Shown in pieces: positions 1-8,544 of a DNA stretch of 21,711 nt. Origin of the DNA: a virus; IMG/VR virus record IMGVR_UViG_3300047189_000123, positions 1 through 21,711 of that record; one strand, 5' to 3'. The position numbers and the translations under genes are program-made. Under the pieces are notes generated by a model. The model saw only the letters and a program-made list of their open reading frames with translations, had not been told where the DNA came from and did no database searches. Position 1 is the first letter of the stretch. Each line of letters starts with the position of its first letter.

Positions 1-435
1 TTAATGCTTGCTCTGTACACCCTTGATCTTCTCCCATGTACGGAGTCCGCCGAGGCCAAGGAGGCCAATGAGTAGCGGATAGAGCTCACTCATGTCCACC
101 TTGAAAAGTGACACGGTGCTTCCTGTCAGAGAAACGATCCACTGTGCGATAGGTAAGCCTAGATAGTTCATCATGAGCGCCAGTCCGCAGACCCACCCTA
201 TCGCGGGTCTCCACCAGGATACGAATTTGCTTGGACTCGCTGCCTCCACCTTGTTCACATCCACCTGCGCGAGCATGGCGGCATTTTCCATTTCCACAAG
301 CTTCTGCTCGATCTCTGCTTGTTTGATAGGATCGATGCCAGTGATGGCTACCCGGATATCTTTGGCAAGTTGCCCTGCCCCGGTCATTATACCGGTAGCC
401 CCACCGCTGATAAGTTGCTCTAACCATCCTGCCAT
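1..435 (-). CDS. Holin, GTA_holin_3TM-like
   Basis: This 144-residue protein probably forms the inner-membrane lesion that lets the endolysin reach the cell wall. The N-terminal third is amphipathic and includes a charged helix (KQAEIEQKLVEMENAA). It is followed by the WWRPAIGW signature at about residues 74-81, hydrophobic segments at about 79-103, and a last one at about 119-132 (LLIGLLGLGGLRTWEKIKG). This arrangement and length match the 3TM holin family first described in gene transfer agents. The ATG at 435 lies next to the end of the endolysin gene, and AAGGAAGG sits about 6 bases upstream inside that gene, so the two are probably coupled. It is the last gene of the late operon in this window; its TAA is at the window edge. 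Confidence 0.82.
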   Translation of the reverse strand: MAGWLEQLISGGATGIMTGAGQLAKDIRVAITGIDPIKQAEIEQKLVEMENAAMLAQVDVNKVEAASPSKFVSWWRPAIGWVCGLALMMNYLGLPIAQWIVSLTGSTVSLFKVDMSELYPLLIGLLGLGGLRTWEKIKGVQSKH

Positions 436-436
436 A

Positions 437-928
437 TCATACCTTCCTTTCCATATGCGGCGGGTCTCTTCCTAATCCAGTCACCGGGTCAACCGGTGGC
501 CAGTCCTGCCCGCAGACCCAGCCAAGCCCACGCGCTATTGCACCTATCCGCTTATATTCTTCTGCATATTTGATATAGTTCCACGTCGGGCGCATGGTGG
601 TTCTTCCTGACACATCAATATGGGGGACAAGTGGGACAATATCAATAGCCCTTCCCGCCTGATGGGGTGACTTTGTAGTAACCCCGTCGCAATTGGTCAC
701 GGTATATGAGTTCTCATTGTCCGTTATCGGTCCCATGTGCGCCTTCCCACGCAAGGCGTTAACTTCCTCAAGCTTCTTTCGTCCCTGGGCGTGTAGGGCA
801 ATCTGCTCCGAATCAGAACGCCGAGTGGAGGTAATCACGTGAGGCTCGTTTGCGGCTTCCAGAGCGTGCTTCAGGGTCCACGCCGGTATCTGATACTGTG
901 CGCCCATATCCTCAATGCGGGTTGTCAT
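437..928 (-). CDS. Endolysin, M15-family (VanY/T5 endolysin-like) peptidase
   Basis: A 163-residue peptidoglycan peptidase, probably cutting the L-Ala-D-Glu or D-Ala-linked stem peptide as the phage T5 endolysin does. The zinc site is visible: SPHQAGRAID at residues 87-96 gives His89 and Asp96 (the SxHxxGxAxD motif), and DPPHMER near the C-terminus gives the third ligand, His158. The upstream ALHAQGR motif at residues 44-50 is also typical of phage M15 lysins. There is no signal peptide, so export relies on the adjacent holin. The ATG overlaps the stop of the preceding membrane-protein gene as ATGA, with GGAG just upstream. The exact bond cleaved cannot be told from the sequence. Confidence 0.87.
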   Translation of the reverse strand: MTTRIEDMGAQYQIPAWTLKHALEAANEPHVITSTRRSDSEQIALHAQGRKKLEEVNALRGKAHMGPITDNENSYTVTNCDGVTTKSPHQAGRAIDIVPLVPHIDVSGRTTMRPTWNYIKYAEEYKRIGAIARGLGWVCGQDWPPVDPVTGLGRDPPHMERKV

Positions 929-1206
929 TCCTTCTCCAGTCTATCGATGATCTTAGTCAATGCCTCTGCGTTAGCTATGGAACGTTCCATGAGCTTCTCC
1001 AAGTTCACTATCCTGTCATCGTGCTTTATAGAAATTGCTTCCTCTTTGGATACCCTGTCCTCTACGGCCTTGAATTTGACAAGAGTTTGCGCAGATAGAG
1101 AAGAGGCTACAATACCACTTGCTCCTACAATGAGAGACAGTATAACCGTTACAGCCGTCCATGTGGGAATTGTTGATGTTCGCCGTTCCCTTGCTTCTAC
1201 TGTCAT
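925..1206 (-). CDS. Single-span membrane protein with coiled coil, candidate i-spanin
   Basis: About 93 residues. A short polar N-terminus is followed by one transmembrane segment at about residues 14-39 (TWTAVTVILSLIVGASGIVAS) and then a charged heptad-like helix up to the C-terminus (DRIVNLEKLMERS... KIIDRLEKE). In the lysis cassette this topology fits an inner-membrane spanin, which would help disrupt the outer membrane of a Gram-negative host. No lipobox-bearing outer spanin partner was found nearby, so the call is tentative; a holin or antiholin accessory is an alternative. A GTG at 1209 directly precedes the ATG at 1206. The ATG is preferred because AGGGAGGGG lies just upstream. Confidence 0.55.
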   Translation of the reverse strand: MTVEARERRTSTIPTWTAVTVILSLIVGASGIVASSLSAQTLVKFKAVEDRVSKEEAISIKHDDRIVNLEKLMERSIANAEALTKIIDRLEKE

Positions 1207-1237
1207 CACCCCTCCCTACCAGCGTATAGATTCATCG

Positions 1238-1387
1238 CTACACCTGTCCCTGCTTCATCCTCACCACTTCTTTGCCGATCCTCTCGAACTGGTACACCCC
1301 ATCGATGTTGAGCACTACTCTCATGCCGCGCAGTACCTCCACCCCGCTTATGAGATACGGCACCCATGTTCTATTGTTGCTCGCCAT
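1238..1387 (-). CDS. Small hypothetical protein, 49 residues
   Basis: This short gene is supported by a good ribosome binding site (GGCGGAG, 3-4 bases before the ATG) and by filling the space between the appendage-like gene and the spanin-like gene on the same strand. The protein starts MASNNRTWVPYLISGVEVL and ends VVRMKQGQV. It is basic, with a beta-type pattern in the middle (MRVVLNIDGVYQFERIG). No membrane segment, cysteine motif or known domain is recognised. Its place just ahead of the lysis genes fits a tail or lysis accessory role, but nothing shows which. Confidence 0.5.
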   Translation of the reverse strand: MASNNRTWVPYLISGVEVLRGMRVVLNIDGVYQFERIGKEVVRMKQGQV

Positions 1388-1439
1388 TCGCTCCGCCTTT
1401 CGTCCTCTCGTTCTGCGGCATTATGCCGTTGAGTTTCAT
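1371..1439 (-). CDS. Possible 22-residue leader ORF
   Basis: A tiny ORF (MKLNGIMPQNERTKGGANGE plus two Gln) starts one base after the TAA of the appendage-like gene. It overlaps the start of the 49-residue gene by 17 bases. Its codons for KGGA contain the ribosome binding site of that downstream gene, so it could be a coupling leader. Its own ribosome binding site is weak. It may be only spacer sequence. Confidence 0.25.
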   Translation of the reverse strand: MKLNGIMPQNERTKGGANGEQQ

Positions 1440-1440
1440 A

Positions 1441-1902
1441 TTAGCACCAATAGATTAGCCCTATGATATTGACCACGCTGACATCTGCGTTGCTCACACT
1501 CCACTTAAATTGCTTGTTGCTATCCAACGGAACAAGAAATGAACCTGATCCTTCTATTGCCGTTGTAGGATTGAAGATGCGTCCATAGACAGTTGTGCCC
1601 GCCGAATCCTTTATTAATAATTGCCGCCCCGCCGTAGCTGCTACTATCTCCCCGTATGCATACATCAGTTTTGAGCCTGTTGGTGCTCCGCTATAGGTTT
1701 CGGTATGATCAGAAGTGTCAACTGGGTCAACGCCATTTACGATAGTCTGTGGATGGATATGCGACGTGCCGTTGCTCGGCTCGCCGGGGACGGGGGAATA
1801 ACCAGTAATTGTTTTCTTAAATATAACATCCTTATCGAATGTCACCTTGTCTCTAAAGAACTTCTCACCAAGAATTTCTTGCAATGCAGCACGCAGATTC
1901 AC
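1441..1902 (-). CDS. Putative short tail appendage/fibre-like protein
   Basis: A 153-residue protein with no clear family match. Residues about 14-36 repeat a short beta pattern (KVTFDKDVIFKKTITG), as seen at the trimeric base of phage fibres. A Gly/Pro/Ser stretch and a His-x-His motif (TSHIHPQ, about residues 46-52) follow, then a beta-rich C-terminal half ending NIIGLIYWC. It starts with GTG, overlapping the TGA of the large ejection protein as GTGA, with AAGGCGG about 7 bases upstream. Its place after the tail and ejection genes and before lysis suits a receptor-binding or fibre component. That role is inferred from position and composition only. Confidence 0.4.
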   Translation of the reverse strand: MNLRAALQEILGEKFFRDKVTFDKDVIFKKTITGYSPVPGEPSNGTSHIHPQTIVNGVDPVDTSDHTETYSGAPTGSKLMYAYGEIVAATAGRQLLIKDSAGTTVYGRIFNPTTAIEGSGSFLVPLDSNKQFKWSVSNADVSVVNIIGLIYWC

Positions 1903-4900
1903 TTCTCTACCGCCTTCTGTATAAGATTTTTAGCTCCCTTAACAAACCGAATCGCCGGTGTTATTGGAAGTCCAGATATCAATCCAGCCAAGTCCGCTAT
2001 TGATTCTGCATATTTCTGTGCTTTTGTCCAACTTTTGTATGTCTTTGGATCAAGAGAAAGCATGATTACATTCGTCATGGTATTCGCAAGGTTATCAATA
2101 GGAGTCAAACCTTGGTTCTGATAATTCCAATTCAGTAAGACTTTGTTAACGGCCGCCTGAACTACATCTCTTGCAATTGGTATTCCACCTACCAATCCAC
2201 GAGTTGTATGAGCAAGAATATCTTTACCAAGCGGAACCTGTTCCTGACCCATAAACTCTTTGCGTGCCCTATCTACGGCCGTCTCTGCCAGAGGTTCTGC
2301 GATTAGAGAAATTGCCATGACCTGTGCAAATCTGGCCCACATGACCGGAGTATTCGCTTTCTTTGCTTCAAAGAAGGCTCTCCGTCTCATGTTCATAGAC
2401 GTACTTCCTTCACTTGAGAACAGAGTGAACATCTTCTGAAAAGTAGTTCCCCGTTGAAAATCGGATTGAAGAAGAGGATTTCCAGAAGTTTGCGTCATTT
2501 CCGTGGCATATTCGGCGAATTTATATGCAGCCGAAATCTTTTCTTCGGGAGTCATGATGGTGAGTTTTTCGGGCGTTATACCGGTTGCCTTCATTAATTC
2601 TTCACTAAGTTTCCCCGTCTTTACACCATCTTTCATCTCATCAAGAGCCTGAAGAACCGCTCCCCTCATGCCGGGCCTCACCGAACCTCTGGTATCGGCC
2701 CATCCAATAGGTGCCATTAGTTTCTTAGAAATCACCCGTGGTCCACCCAGCTCGGAACCCAATTGACCAGCCTTGAGAACATCCGATACTTCCCTACTTC
2801 TACCGGTACTAGTCCTGTTGGCATAAAGCAGAGAGTTTTCCTGTAGGGCTAGTTCTGTAGTTTTGGGATGCATTATCGAATCATAAAGTCCTTTTAGGAG
2901 ATAATCGGGTTTTACATATACACTATATCGCATGAAAGCAGCCGGTTGCTTTGCTGGAATAAAAACATTGGGGAATCCCATTATTGCCGTCGCCATTTTA
3001 TTACGTACTTTCAGCGATCCCATTTCAAAATCGCCAATGGGGTCTGATTGACCAGCCACGTCTTTGAGGACTTTTTCCATTACTTTCCAAGTCGCCTTAT
3101 TGGTTCTTTCTTCAAGAAGGTCTTTAAGGGATGGTCTGGCGGTAACTCTATCTTTTGCTTTCTGTCCAGGATAATAGAGCAAGCGGGAAGCATTTTTAAG
3201 TGGCTTTTCGAGATTTACGTATGCCGCCGCATGGTCTCTACTTACAGCAAGATCATGAGTAATTGGATTGAGATAGATAGGAATATTAGATTCTGTTCGC
3301 TCTATCAGGTGTCCTTTCGATTGACCTATTCTAACAATATTGCTTTTGGCTTGTTCTATGGAAACTTGCTTCTCTGCGTCTATTCCTCTTCCCTTTGGCA
3401 TAGTATCGATATGGTAATAATTATCTTGAAGAGGAAGCGGAATATCATTAAGGTCGAGATAAACCGTAGCCTGATCTTGACCCGTTCTTTTCAGAAGAGA
3501 GGAAGCGGAATCGGTATACAACTTCTCGTTGGGATTAGTCCTAACCGAATCCGATATTCTGGTTAATTCTTCTTCTGATATTCTAAAACTTCTATCCTTC
3601 AAGACACGACCCCTGAACCTGAAACCAAATCCGCCTTCCAATACATGTTTTCTATTTTCCGGATTCAGGGAATGCATATAGAGAGATAATTTCTCGGCCC
3701 TTGTTAAGTCAAGCATTTCTCCGTCAGAAAGAGTAATAGTCTCTGTTTCGGATAACCATTTTCTTACATCTCCAACTGTTTCTTTTAACGAAGTAGTTTT
3801 CGCCTGAAACTCGGAATCGAAAGTATTTTTGTAACCATCCCTTGCTTTGTACCCATCCATAACAGGATCGATTACTACTTGTTTAAAAGTAGGACCTATT
3901 TTTTCTGCAACAAGATCGGCCTGGTCAAGTCGTGTACCGACCGTCTCTATTAATTTCTGGAAACCTTCCTGTATTTTTTCTTTGATCCCATAAACACCGG
4001 CCTTGCCACTAGGGGGTTTTTCTTTCGGGACAGGTAATTCATTAGCTACTGCTTCGACCGCAAATGCGGTATCTACTTTCTGATTCCGTATCGTTATCTG
4101 GTGCGATTCTCTTTGAAGTTTTGCATAATAGATTATAGTATCACGGATTGTCTTCACATCATCGACGGATAAATCCTTGTAAGGTATTTTATCCAATTCG
4201 CCTATCTTTTCCAGAATTGATTTGGGAAGGTCAATCTCGGGATTCGTTTCCAATTGTGTTTTGAGATCATTCAATTTAACCTTGGTATCTGACCGGAAAT
4301 GTTCGTCAGTAAATCTATCCATGATTGCTTTGACTGGTTCTGCATATTCGGGACGCATCTGAGTCACGTCAACCTTAGAGATATCATTTATGTACTTTGT
4401 GGTAAGTTGTTTCGCTTCCAACTTTGCTTTCATCTCATCGATTGCTATAGTCACCGCTTCCTTGGCGGGCATATCCTTCGTTTGAATATAATCAGCGGAA
4501 GATTCGGCGGATTGAATAGATTTGTCCAGAGCAATGGCCTCATTATCCGTCATGGCAATGATGTCGCCTATCTTTTGTTCTCCCGGTGCGGGAGGTACGT
4601 AAGGTTTGGTTTTCTCTATGCCGGGTTCAACGGGTTTTATTTCTGCGATCTTTGATTTCGCTTCTATCTCCTCTACTTTGCGTACTTGTTCTTTCACAGC
4701 CAAATCCAGTGCTCCTCCACGGATCGTTTTGAATAAACCAAGACCAATTGAACCTGCCGCAATGGTAGACCCAACAAGAGTAGAAAGACTTCCCTCCACT
4801 CCTATCTGTGTCAATACTTCTTGAGCATCTTTGAGTTGTATCTCCCCACCCTTTACTGCATTAGTTAATGCCGCTGCAATTTCAGGGACAACAGTGTTGA

Positions 4901-5963
4901 CCGTGGAAAACCCATATCCGTATAGGGCTTGTTCTCCTATTGCCAAAGCACCCCGCACCGCCGTGCCTTTCAGAATACTTGCCAAGATAGCCTTCTGCGC
5001 TATTTTTTCTGCCAGCCCAACACCAGCAGTCATTCCGCGCAGAACAGGAACAATCATCATCGCCGTATTCACAACCCCGAGGCCTATCGCAACCCCCTTG
5101 GCTATTTTCGGGTCTACTCCGTTATCAGTCATTCCAAGATAGGCTTCTCCTATACTGTCTTCTACCATTCCCTTAGTAACTTGTCCTACCGGCCCTTCGG
5201 TAAGCGCTTGAGGAACCTTCCATGGGGCGACTACCATACTAGATAAAGATGCGCCGACTCGTGCGGATACGTCTTTGGCGATACTGTCAGATTTGCTTTG
5301 CGCCGGTCCTTTAAGACTATCAACGATGTTATTAGGAATACCTACCAACATCCCATAGGCAAAGTTTATGAATGCATTTGGGATGGCTTTTATTTGTTCC
5401 TCGGTACTTGGCATAATAGTTTTGATTTCTTCAAGCCGTTTCAAGTCTTCAGGAGTAGAAGTCCCCAACGCGGTCCTACCGCCTATCTTTGCTCTTTCCC
5501 GATTCAACTCAGCGGCAGTCAAAGTATTCTCTATTCTTTTCCAGACATTCGGTGGGTCTTTGGGTTGTCCCGGCCATAGAGATTGAGAAACCCTATCCAA
5601 ATTCCCCTGAACGGTTTCCAATGGAAGATTATAAAGTTTCGCCGTACCCCATTCCGCCTTCACGGTATCCAATGCCGTCTGGCCTTGTGGGTGATCTTTT
5701 ATCATCTGTTGCGTCACCGGATCGGAGAAAACATTGTCATTTGCCTTCTTGAGGGTAGACCAATCTACTTTGGAAAGGTCCGGGGGCTTGCGCACCACAG
5801 GTTCGGCATTTCCAAAGTCAGCTACTTCGTTGAATGACTCGGTAGTTGTTGAAGGAGAGAAGTCGGCCACTTCATCTACCACTATCTTGGCTGCATCGCC
5901 AAAGTCGGCTACTTCGTCAAATGAGGATATTTTTTTTGTATCTATAGCCGGTACGTCTGGCAT
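1899..5963 (-). CDS. Large internal virion (DNA-ejection) protein
   Basis: A 1354-residue protein, the largest in the window and probably carried inside the capsid and ejected with the DNA. The N-terminus has three copies of an EVADF motif at residues 17-21, 31-35 and 46-50. Three hydrophobic stretches at about 285-315, 340-366 and 390-413 could enter the host membrane. A long charged, helix-rich middle follows, then a C-terminal part (PNVFIPAKQPAAFMRYSVY... FQKMFTLFSSEGST) resembling the large polyvalent or internal proteins of podoviruses. No lytic transglycosylase motif was recognised. A TTG at 5981 is in frame, but the ATG at 5963 is preferred: it overlaps the preceding TAA as TAATG, has AGG upstream, and aligns with the MPDxPAI start of the neighbouring ejection protein. 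Confidence 0.7.
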   Translation of the reverse strand: MPDVPAIDTKKISSFDEVADFGDAAKIVVDEVADFSPSTTTESFNEVADFGNAEPVVRKPPDLSKVDWSTLKKANDNVFSDPVTQQMIKDHPQGQTALDTVKAEWGTAKLYNLPLETVQGNLDRVSQSLWPGQPKDPPNVWKRIENTLTAAELNRERAKIGGRTALGTSTPEDLKRLEEIKTIMPSTEEQIKAIPNAFINFAYGMLVGIPNNIVDSLKGPAQSKSDSIAKDVSARVGASLSSMVVAPWKVPQALTEGPVGQVTKGMVEDSIGEAYLGMTDNGVDPKIAKGVAIGLGVVNTAMMIVPVLRGMTAGVGLAEKIAQKAILASILKGTAVRGALAIGEQALYGYGFSTVNTVVPEIAAALTNAVKGGEIQLKDAQEVLTQIGVEGSLSTLVGSTIAAGSIGLGLFKTIRGGALDLAVKEQVRKVEEIEAKSKIAEIKPVEPGIEKTKPYVPPAPGEQKIGDIIAMTDNEAIALDKSIQSAESSADYIQTKDMPAKEAVTIAIDEMKAKLEAKQLTTKYINDISKVDVTQMRPEYAEPVKAIMDRFTDEHFRSDTKVKLNDLKTQLETNPEIDLPKSILEKIGELDKIPYKDLSVDDVKTIRDTIIYYAKLQRESHQITIRNQKVDTAFAVEAVANELPVPKEKPPSGKAGVYGIKEKIQEGFQKLIETVGTRLDQADLVAEKIGPTFKQVVIDPVMDGYKARDGYKNTFDSEFQAKTTSLKETVGDVRKWLSETETITLSDGEMLDLTRAEKLSLYMHSLNPENRKHVLEGGFGFRFRGRVLKDRSFRISEEELTRISDSVRTNPNEKLYTDSASSLLKRTGQDQATVYLDLNDIPLPLQDNYYHIDTMPKGRGIDAEKQVSIEQAKSNIVRIGQSKGHLIERTESNIPIYLNPITHDLAVSRDHAAAYVNLEKPLKNASRLLYYPGQKAKDRVTARPSLKDLLEERTNKATWKVMEKVLKDVAGQSDPIGDFEMGSLKVRNKMATAIMGFPNVFIPAKQPAAFMRYSVYVKPDYLLKGLYDSIMHPKTTELALQENSLLYANRTSTGRSREVSDVLKAGQLGSELGGPRVISKKLMAPIGWADTRGSVRPGMRGAVLQALDEMKDGVKTGKLSEELMKATGITPEKLTIMTPEEKISAAYKFAEYATEMTQTSGNPLLQSDFQRGTTFQKMFTLFSSEGSTSMNMRRRAFFEAKKANTPVMWARFAQVMAISLIAEPLAETAVDRARKEFMGQEQVPLGKDILAHTTRGLVGGIPIARDVVQAAVNKVLLNWNYQNQGLTPIDNLANTMTNVIMLSLDPKTYKSWTKAQKYAESIADLAGLISGLPITPAIRFVKGAKNLIQKAVEK

Positions 5964-7837
5964 TACTTTACCTGTTCCCAACCGTTTCCGACACGCTTAT
6001 AAACCACGTTACGGATAACCCCCCCTACGGTTTCCCCGGTTACCTTGTAGATATTTCCATCACTGGCCTTATAATTAAAGTCGCCACTCTTTGTTTGTGA
6101 GATAGCGGTGATATCCTTAATTCCCTTCCACCAGAGGACTGATTTCTCTTCTTCCTGAATCTTCGGGTATGCCGTTTTCAGTTTTGGCATGAGTTCAGGA
6201 GAAGAAGTAATAGTTCCTCCCAATTGTTCGCGGGCGATATCAAGTTTCATTTCGGCAGAAAGTTGTCCCTGGAACAATCCGGGGAAACTGCCACCTATCT
6301 GTTTCTCTACCATCTTATTGATTTCTTTCTCAAGAGTCCCAGTCATCAATTCATCTACTTTCTTACCCCATGCATTTTTGTCATCGGGATTATTAACCAT
6401 GTAATCTATTAGGGTTTGAGTAGCGGTATATTTTTCATATGCAATTCTCTGCATATCAGAAGCGGCACCCTTTGTAGTTTCAAGTGCTCTCATTTGAGCG
6501 TCGTAATAATCTTCTATTGGAGCAAGAAAATCCTTTCTTTCATCGTTATCCCCGAACTCATCAATGGCTTTAAGCATCTGGCCATATAAATCTCCCGGAA
6601 TACCCTGATTCAGGAAATTACCAGAGTTAAGTCTTCTTCCTTTCTCCGTCTGCGTCCATTTGTTTTTCACGTCATAAACAATGTTCCAAGCTTCGGCTAT
6701 TTTCGCTTCATCTTTGAAGCCCGGTGCGCCTTTTCTTTTACCGGTTGCAATATCATCCATGGTCTGTTTGTAAAGAGACATGAGTTGATTGTATTCTGGT
6801 TCTGTTATAGAAAGTAGTGGGTCTTCATTGTTAACAAGTTTCCCGAGATCGTTTGGATTCCAGGGAGGTGTTTTTATAACACTAGGATCCCACATAGTCA
6901 TTGAGATATCTAGTTGAGAGTAGTTCTTTGTCTGCCCGGCGGTTATTTTATGGTCGGCAATTCTTTTTGTCTCTGCATCGAGATTATCTCTATATGCTTT
7001 TACGCCTGAGTAATATTCAGACCCTACCAATTCTGTCATAAGTTGAGTAACTCGGTCCCTCGGAATTAGAATAGCGGGGTCTTTGGATGCTTCCAGAAAA
7101 CCGGTAAAGTCTTTTACTTGTGCCGCCTTACGTTGCTCCTCTCCTATCTTCATATCCGATGCGTGTTTGTCTTCCAATTTGGTACGCATGTCTTTGATTT
7201 GAGAAGAATCGAGTCCAAGTCTTTTTTCGGCATCTGGAGAAGTAAGATTTACTATTTGAGATTGATAATCAATAAGTGATAATTGAGCAAAAGCAGAATT
7301 GAATTTCGCTTTCGGTATATCCTTTTCTATCACGGTTCTTAATTCGTCATTCGAGATAACTCCTCTTTTATTGGCATCTACCGCCGTATCATATGCGGTC
7401 TGAACGTCTCCACTTTCAACCGCATTGGATATGGTGGTGACGGCCAAAGCCTCGGCCTTTCCTATATTTCTGTCTAGGGCAAGATCGGAAACGCCTTTCA
7501 ATTGGCCATTATTCTTTGTGACCCAATACTCATCGAATAATTTCCTGGCCTCCGGATGTTTAAGAAATGGCGCTACGCCATCTTGTATTTCGGTCGTTTT
7601 CTCGGTCCACTTGGGAAGATACTCGTCCGGATTTGGGTTGTTATAAATATCATTGTTGAATAATTGAGTCTGCTCGTTTGCATAGTTTTTAGCTTGTGTA
7701 ACTTCTGAGAATATTTCAGCATCGAGATATGCCTTTTGGGCACCGTAGATATTGCTTATGGCCGCCCCAACTTTCATAAGCCCTTCGCCGAGAAGCATCA
7801 GATTTTTCGAGGGTGCAATGGCTGGTATATCGGGCAT
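5963..7837 (-). CDS. Internal virion (ejection) protein, helical, 624 residues
   Basis: Placed second of three consecutive ejection-type genes, matching the position of T7 gp15 or P22 ejection proteins. The protein is soluble and almost wholly alpha-helical in composition (for example YDTAVDANKRGVISNDELRTVIEK), with no transmembrane segment. It ends with a small beta-like region (SGDFNYKASDGNIYKVTGE... KRVGNGWEQVK). The N-terminus is MPDIPAIAPSKN, nearly the same as that of the next ejection protein. An ATG at 7852 is in frame, but 7837 is preferred: it overlaps the previous stop as ATGA and has GGGGAG 7 bases upstream, while 7852 has no ribosome binding site. Function is assigned by position and size, not by a catalytic motif. 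Confidence 0.6.
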   Translation of the reverse strand: MPDIPAIAPSKNLMLLGEGLMKVGAAISNIYGAQKAYLDAEIFSEVTQAKNYANEQTQLFNNDIYNNPNPDEYLPKWTEKTTEIQDGVAPFLKHPEARKLFDEYWVTKNNGQLKGVSDLALDRNIGKAEALAVTTISNAVESGDVQTAYDTAVDANKRGVISNDELRTVIEKDIPKAKFNSAFAQLSLIDYQSQIVNLTSPDAEKRLGLDSSQIKDMRTKLEDKHASDMKIGEEQRKAAQVKDFTGFLEASKDPAILIPRDRVTQLMTELVGSEYYSGVKAYRDNLDAETKRIADHKITAGQTKNYSQLDISMTMWDPSVIKTPPWNPNDLGKLVNNEDPLLSITEPEYNQLMSLYKQTMDDIATGKRKGAPGFKDEAKIAEAWNIVYDVKNKWTQTEKGRRLNSGNFLNQGIPGDLYGQMLKAIDEFGDNDERKDFLAPIEDYYDAQMRALETTKGAASDMQRIAYEKYTATQTLIDYMVNNPDDKNAWGKKVDELMTGTLEKEINKMVEKQIGGSFPGLFQGQLSAEMKLDIAREQLGGTITSSPELMPKLKTAYPKIQEEEKSVLWWKGIKDITAISQTKSGDFNYKASDGNIYKVTGETVGGVIRNVVYKRVGNGWEQVK

Positions 7838-8544
7838 CAGAAATCTCCCCATTGTCTATAATCATATTGATAGTTTTTCCAATCATAGTTATAGTTTTCC
7901 GTGGCCAATGAAGTTACCTCCGGCATAGACCAATCGGCGCTAGAAGCCTGATTTGTTGCCGCTGCTCCCGCACCTAGCGCCGTTGCTACAACACTAAGCC
8001 AGCCGTATTTCTGTAGAAACTCCGCATCAGCCAGAGAGTTTGTTTGAGTTACCTCCGATTGTAGAAGACTTGCTTGTGTCTCAAGTGAACTTACATCGAG
8101 TCCCTCTAGCGTACTCTTCAATTGGATGTTCTGTGTTTTTATATCCGCGTTAGCCTGAGAACTCAGAACTCCTGTCTGTCTATCGACCTTCATCTGTATA
8201 TCTTGTGTCTGTCTTAAAACCGATTGCCCACTGACATTTCCAACCGCGGCAGTAGCTACAGAAGACCCCTTTGCTTTTGCCCCAGCCTCGGATACTTGCA
8301 GTCCAGAATAGGCAGCGGTCTGTCGAATCTGGTCTACGTTGATCTGTGCGAGTTCTTCCGCCGATTGCTTTTGGTTATTGATGTATTCGAGTTGCGCCTT
8401 TAGAGCTGCCTGTTGGGCATCATAGACTTTTTGCTGTTCATGAATCGCTGCTTGATCCGCCTTGTTCTGTTGTGCCTGTCCTATAGCCGCAAAGATACCT
8501 CCGGCTACGGTTATGCCAAGTCCAATCAAAGAAAGCCAAAACAT
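7837..8544 (-). CDS. Internal virion protein, T7 gp14-like
   Basis: A 235-residue protein with a hydrophobic N-terminal helix (residues 1-22, MFWLSLIGLGITVAGGIFAA), a long Gln/Ala-rich helical middle (about 23-175), a second hydrophobic segment at 180-198 and a Tyr/Trp/Asp-rich tail (NYDWKNYQYDYRQWGDF). This layout is shared by gp14-type ejection proteins, which insert in the outer membrane during T7 infection. The start overlaps the nozzle stop as TAATG and the stop overlaps the next start as ATGA. The GxxxG-rich second segment suggests helix packing in a pore. Confidence 0.7.
   Translation of the reverse strand: MFWLSLIGLGITVAGGIFAAIGQAQQNKADQAAIHEQQKVYDAQQAALKAQLEYINNQKQSAEELAQINVDQIRQTAAYSGLQVSEAGAKAKGSSVATAAVGNVSGQSVLRQTQDIQMKVDRQTGVLSSQANADIKTQNIQLKSTLEGLDVSSLETQASLLQSEVTQTNSLADAEFLQKYGWLSVVATALGAGAAATNQASSADWSMPEVTSLATENYNYDWKNYQYDYRQWGDF

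Noticed and set aside
5963-5981. TTG start at 5981 for the largest ejection protein
   Set aside because: The ATG at 5963 overlaps the previous stop, has a ribosome binding site and aligns with the N-terminus of the neighbouring ejection protein.
7837-7852. ATG start at 7852 for the 624-residue ejection protein
   Set aside because: No ribosome binding site precedes 7852; its own codons contain the GGGGAG that serves the ATG at 7837.
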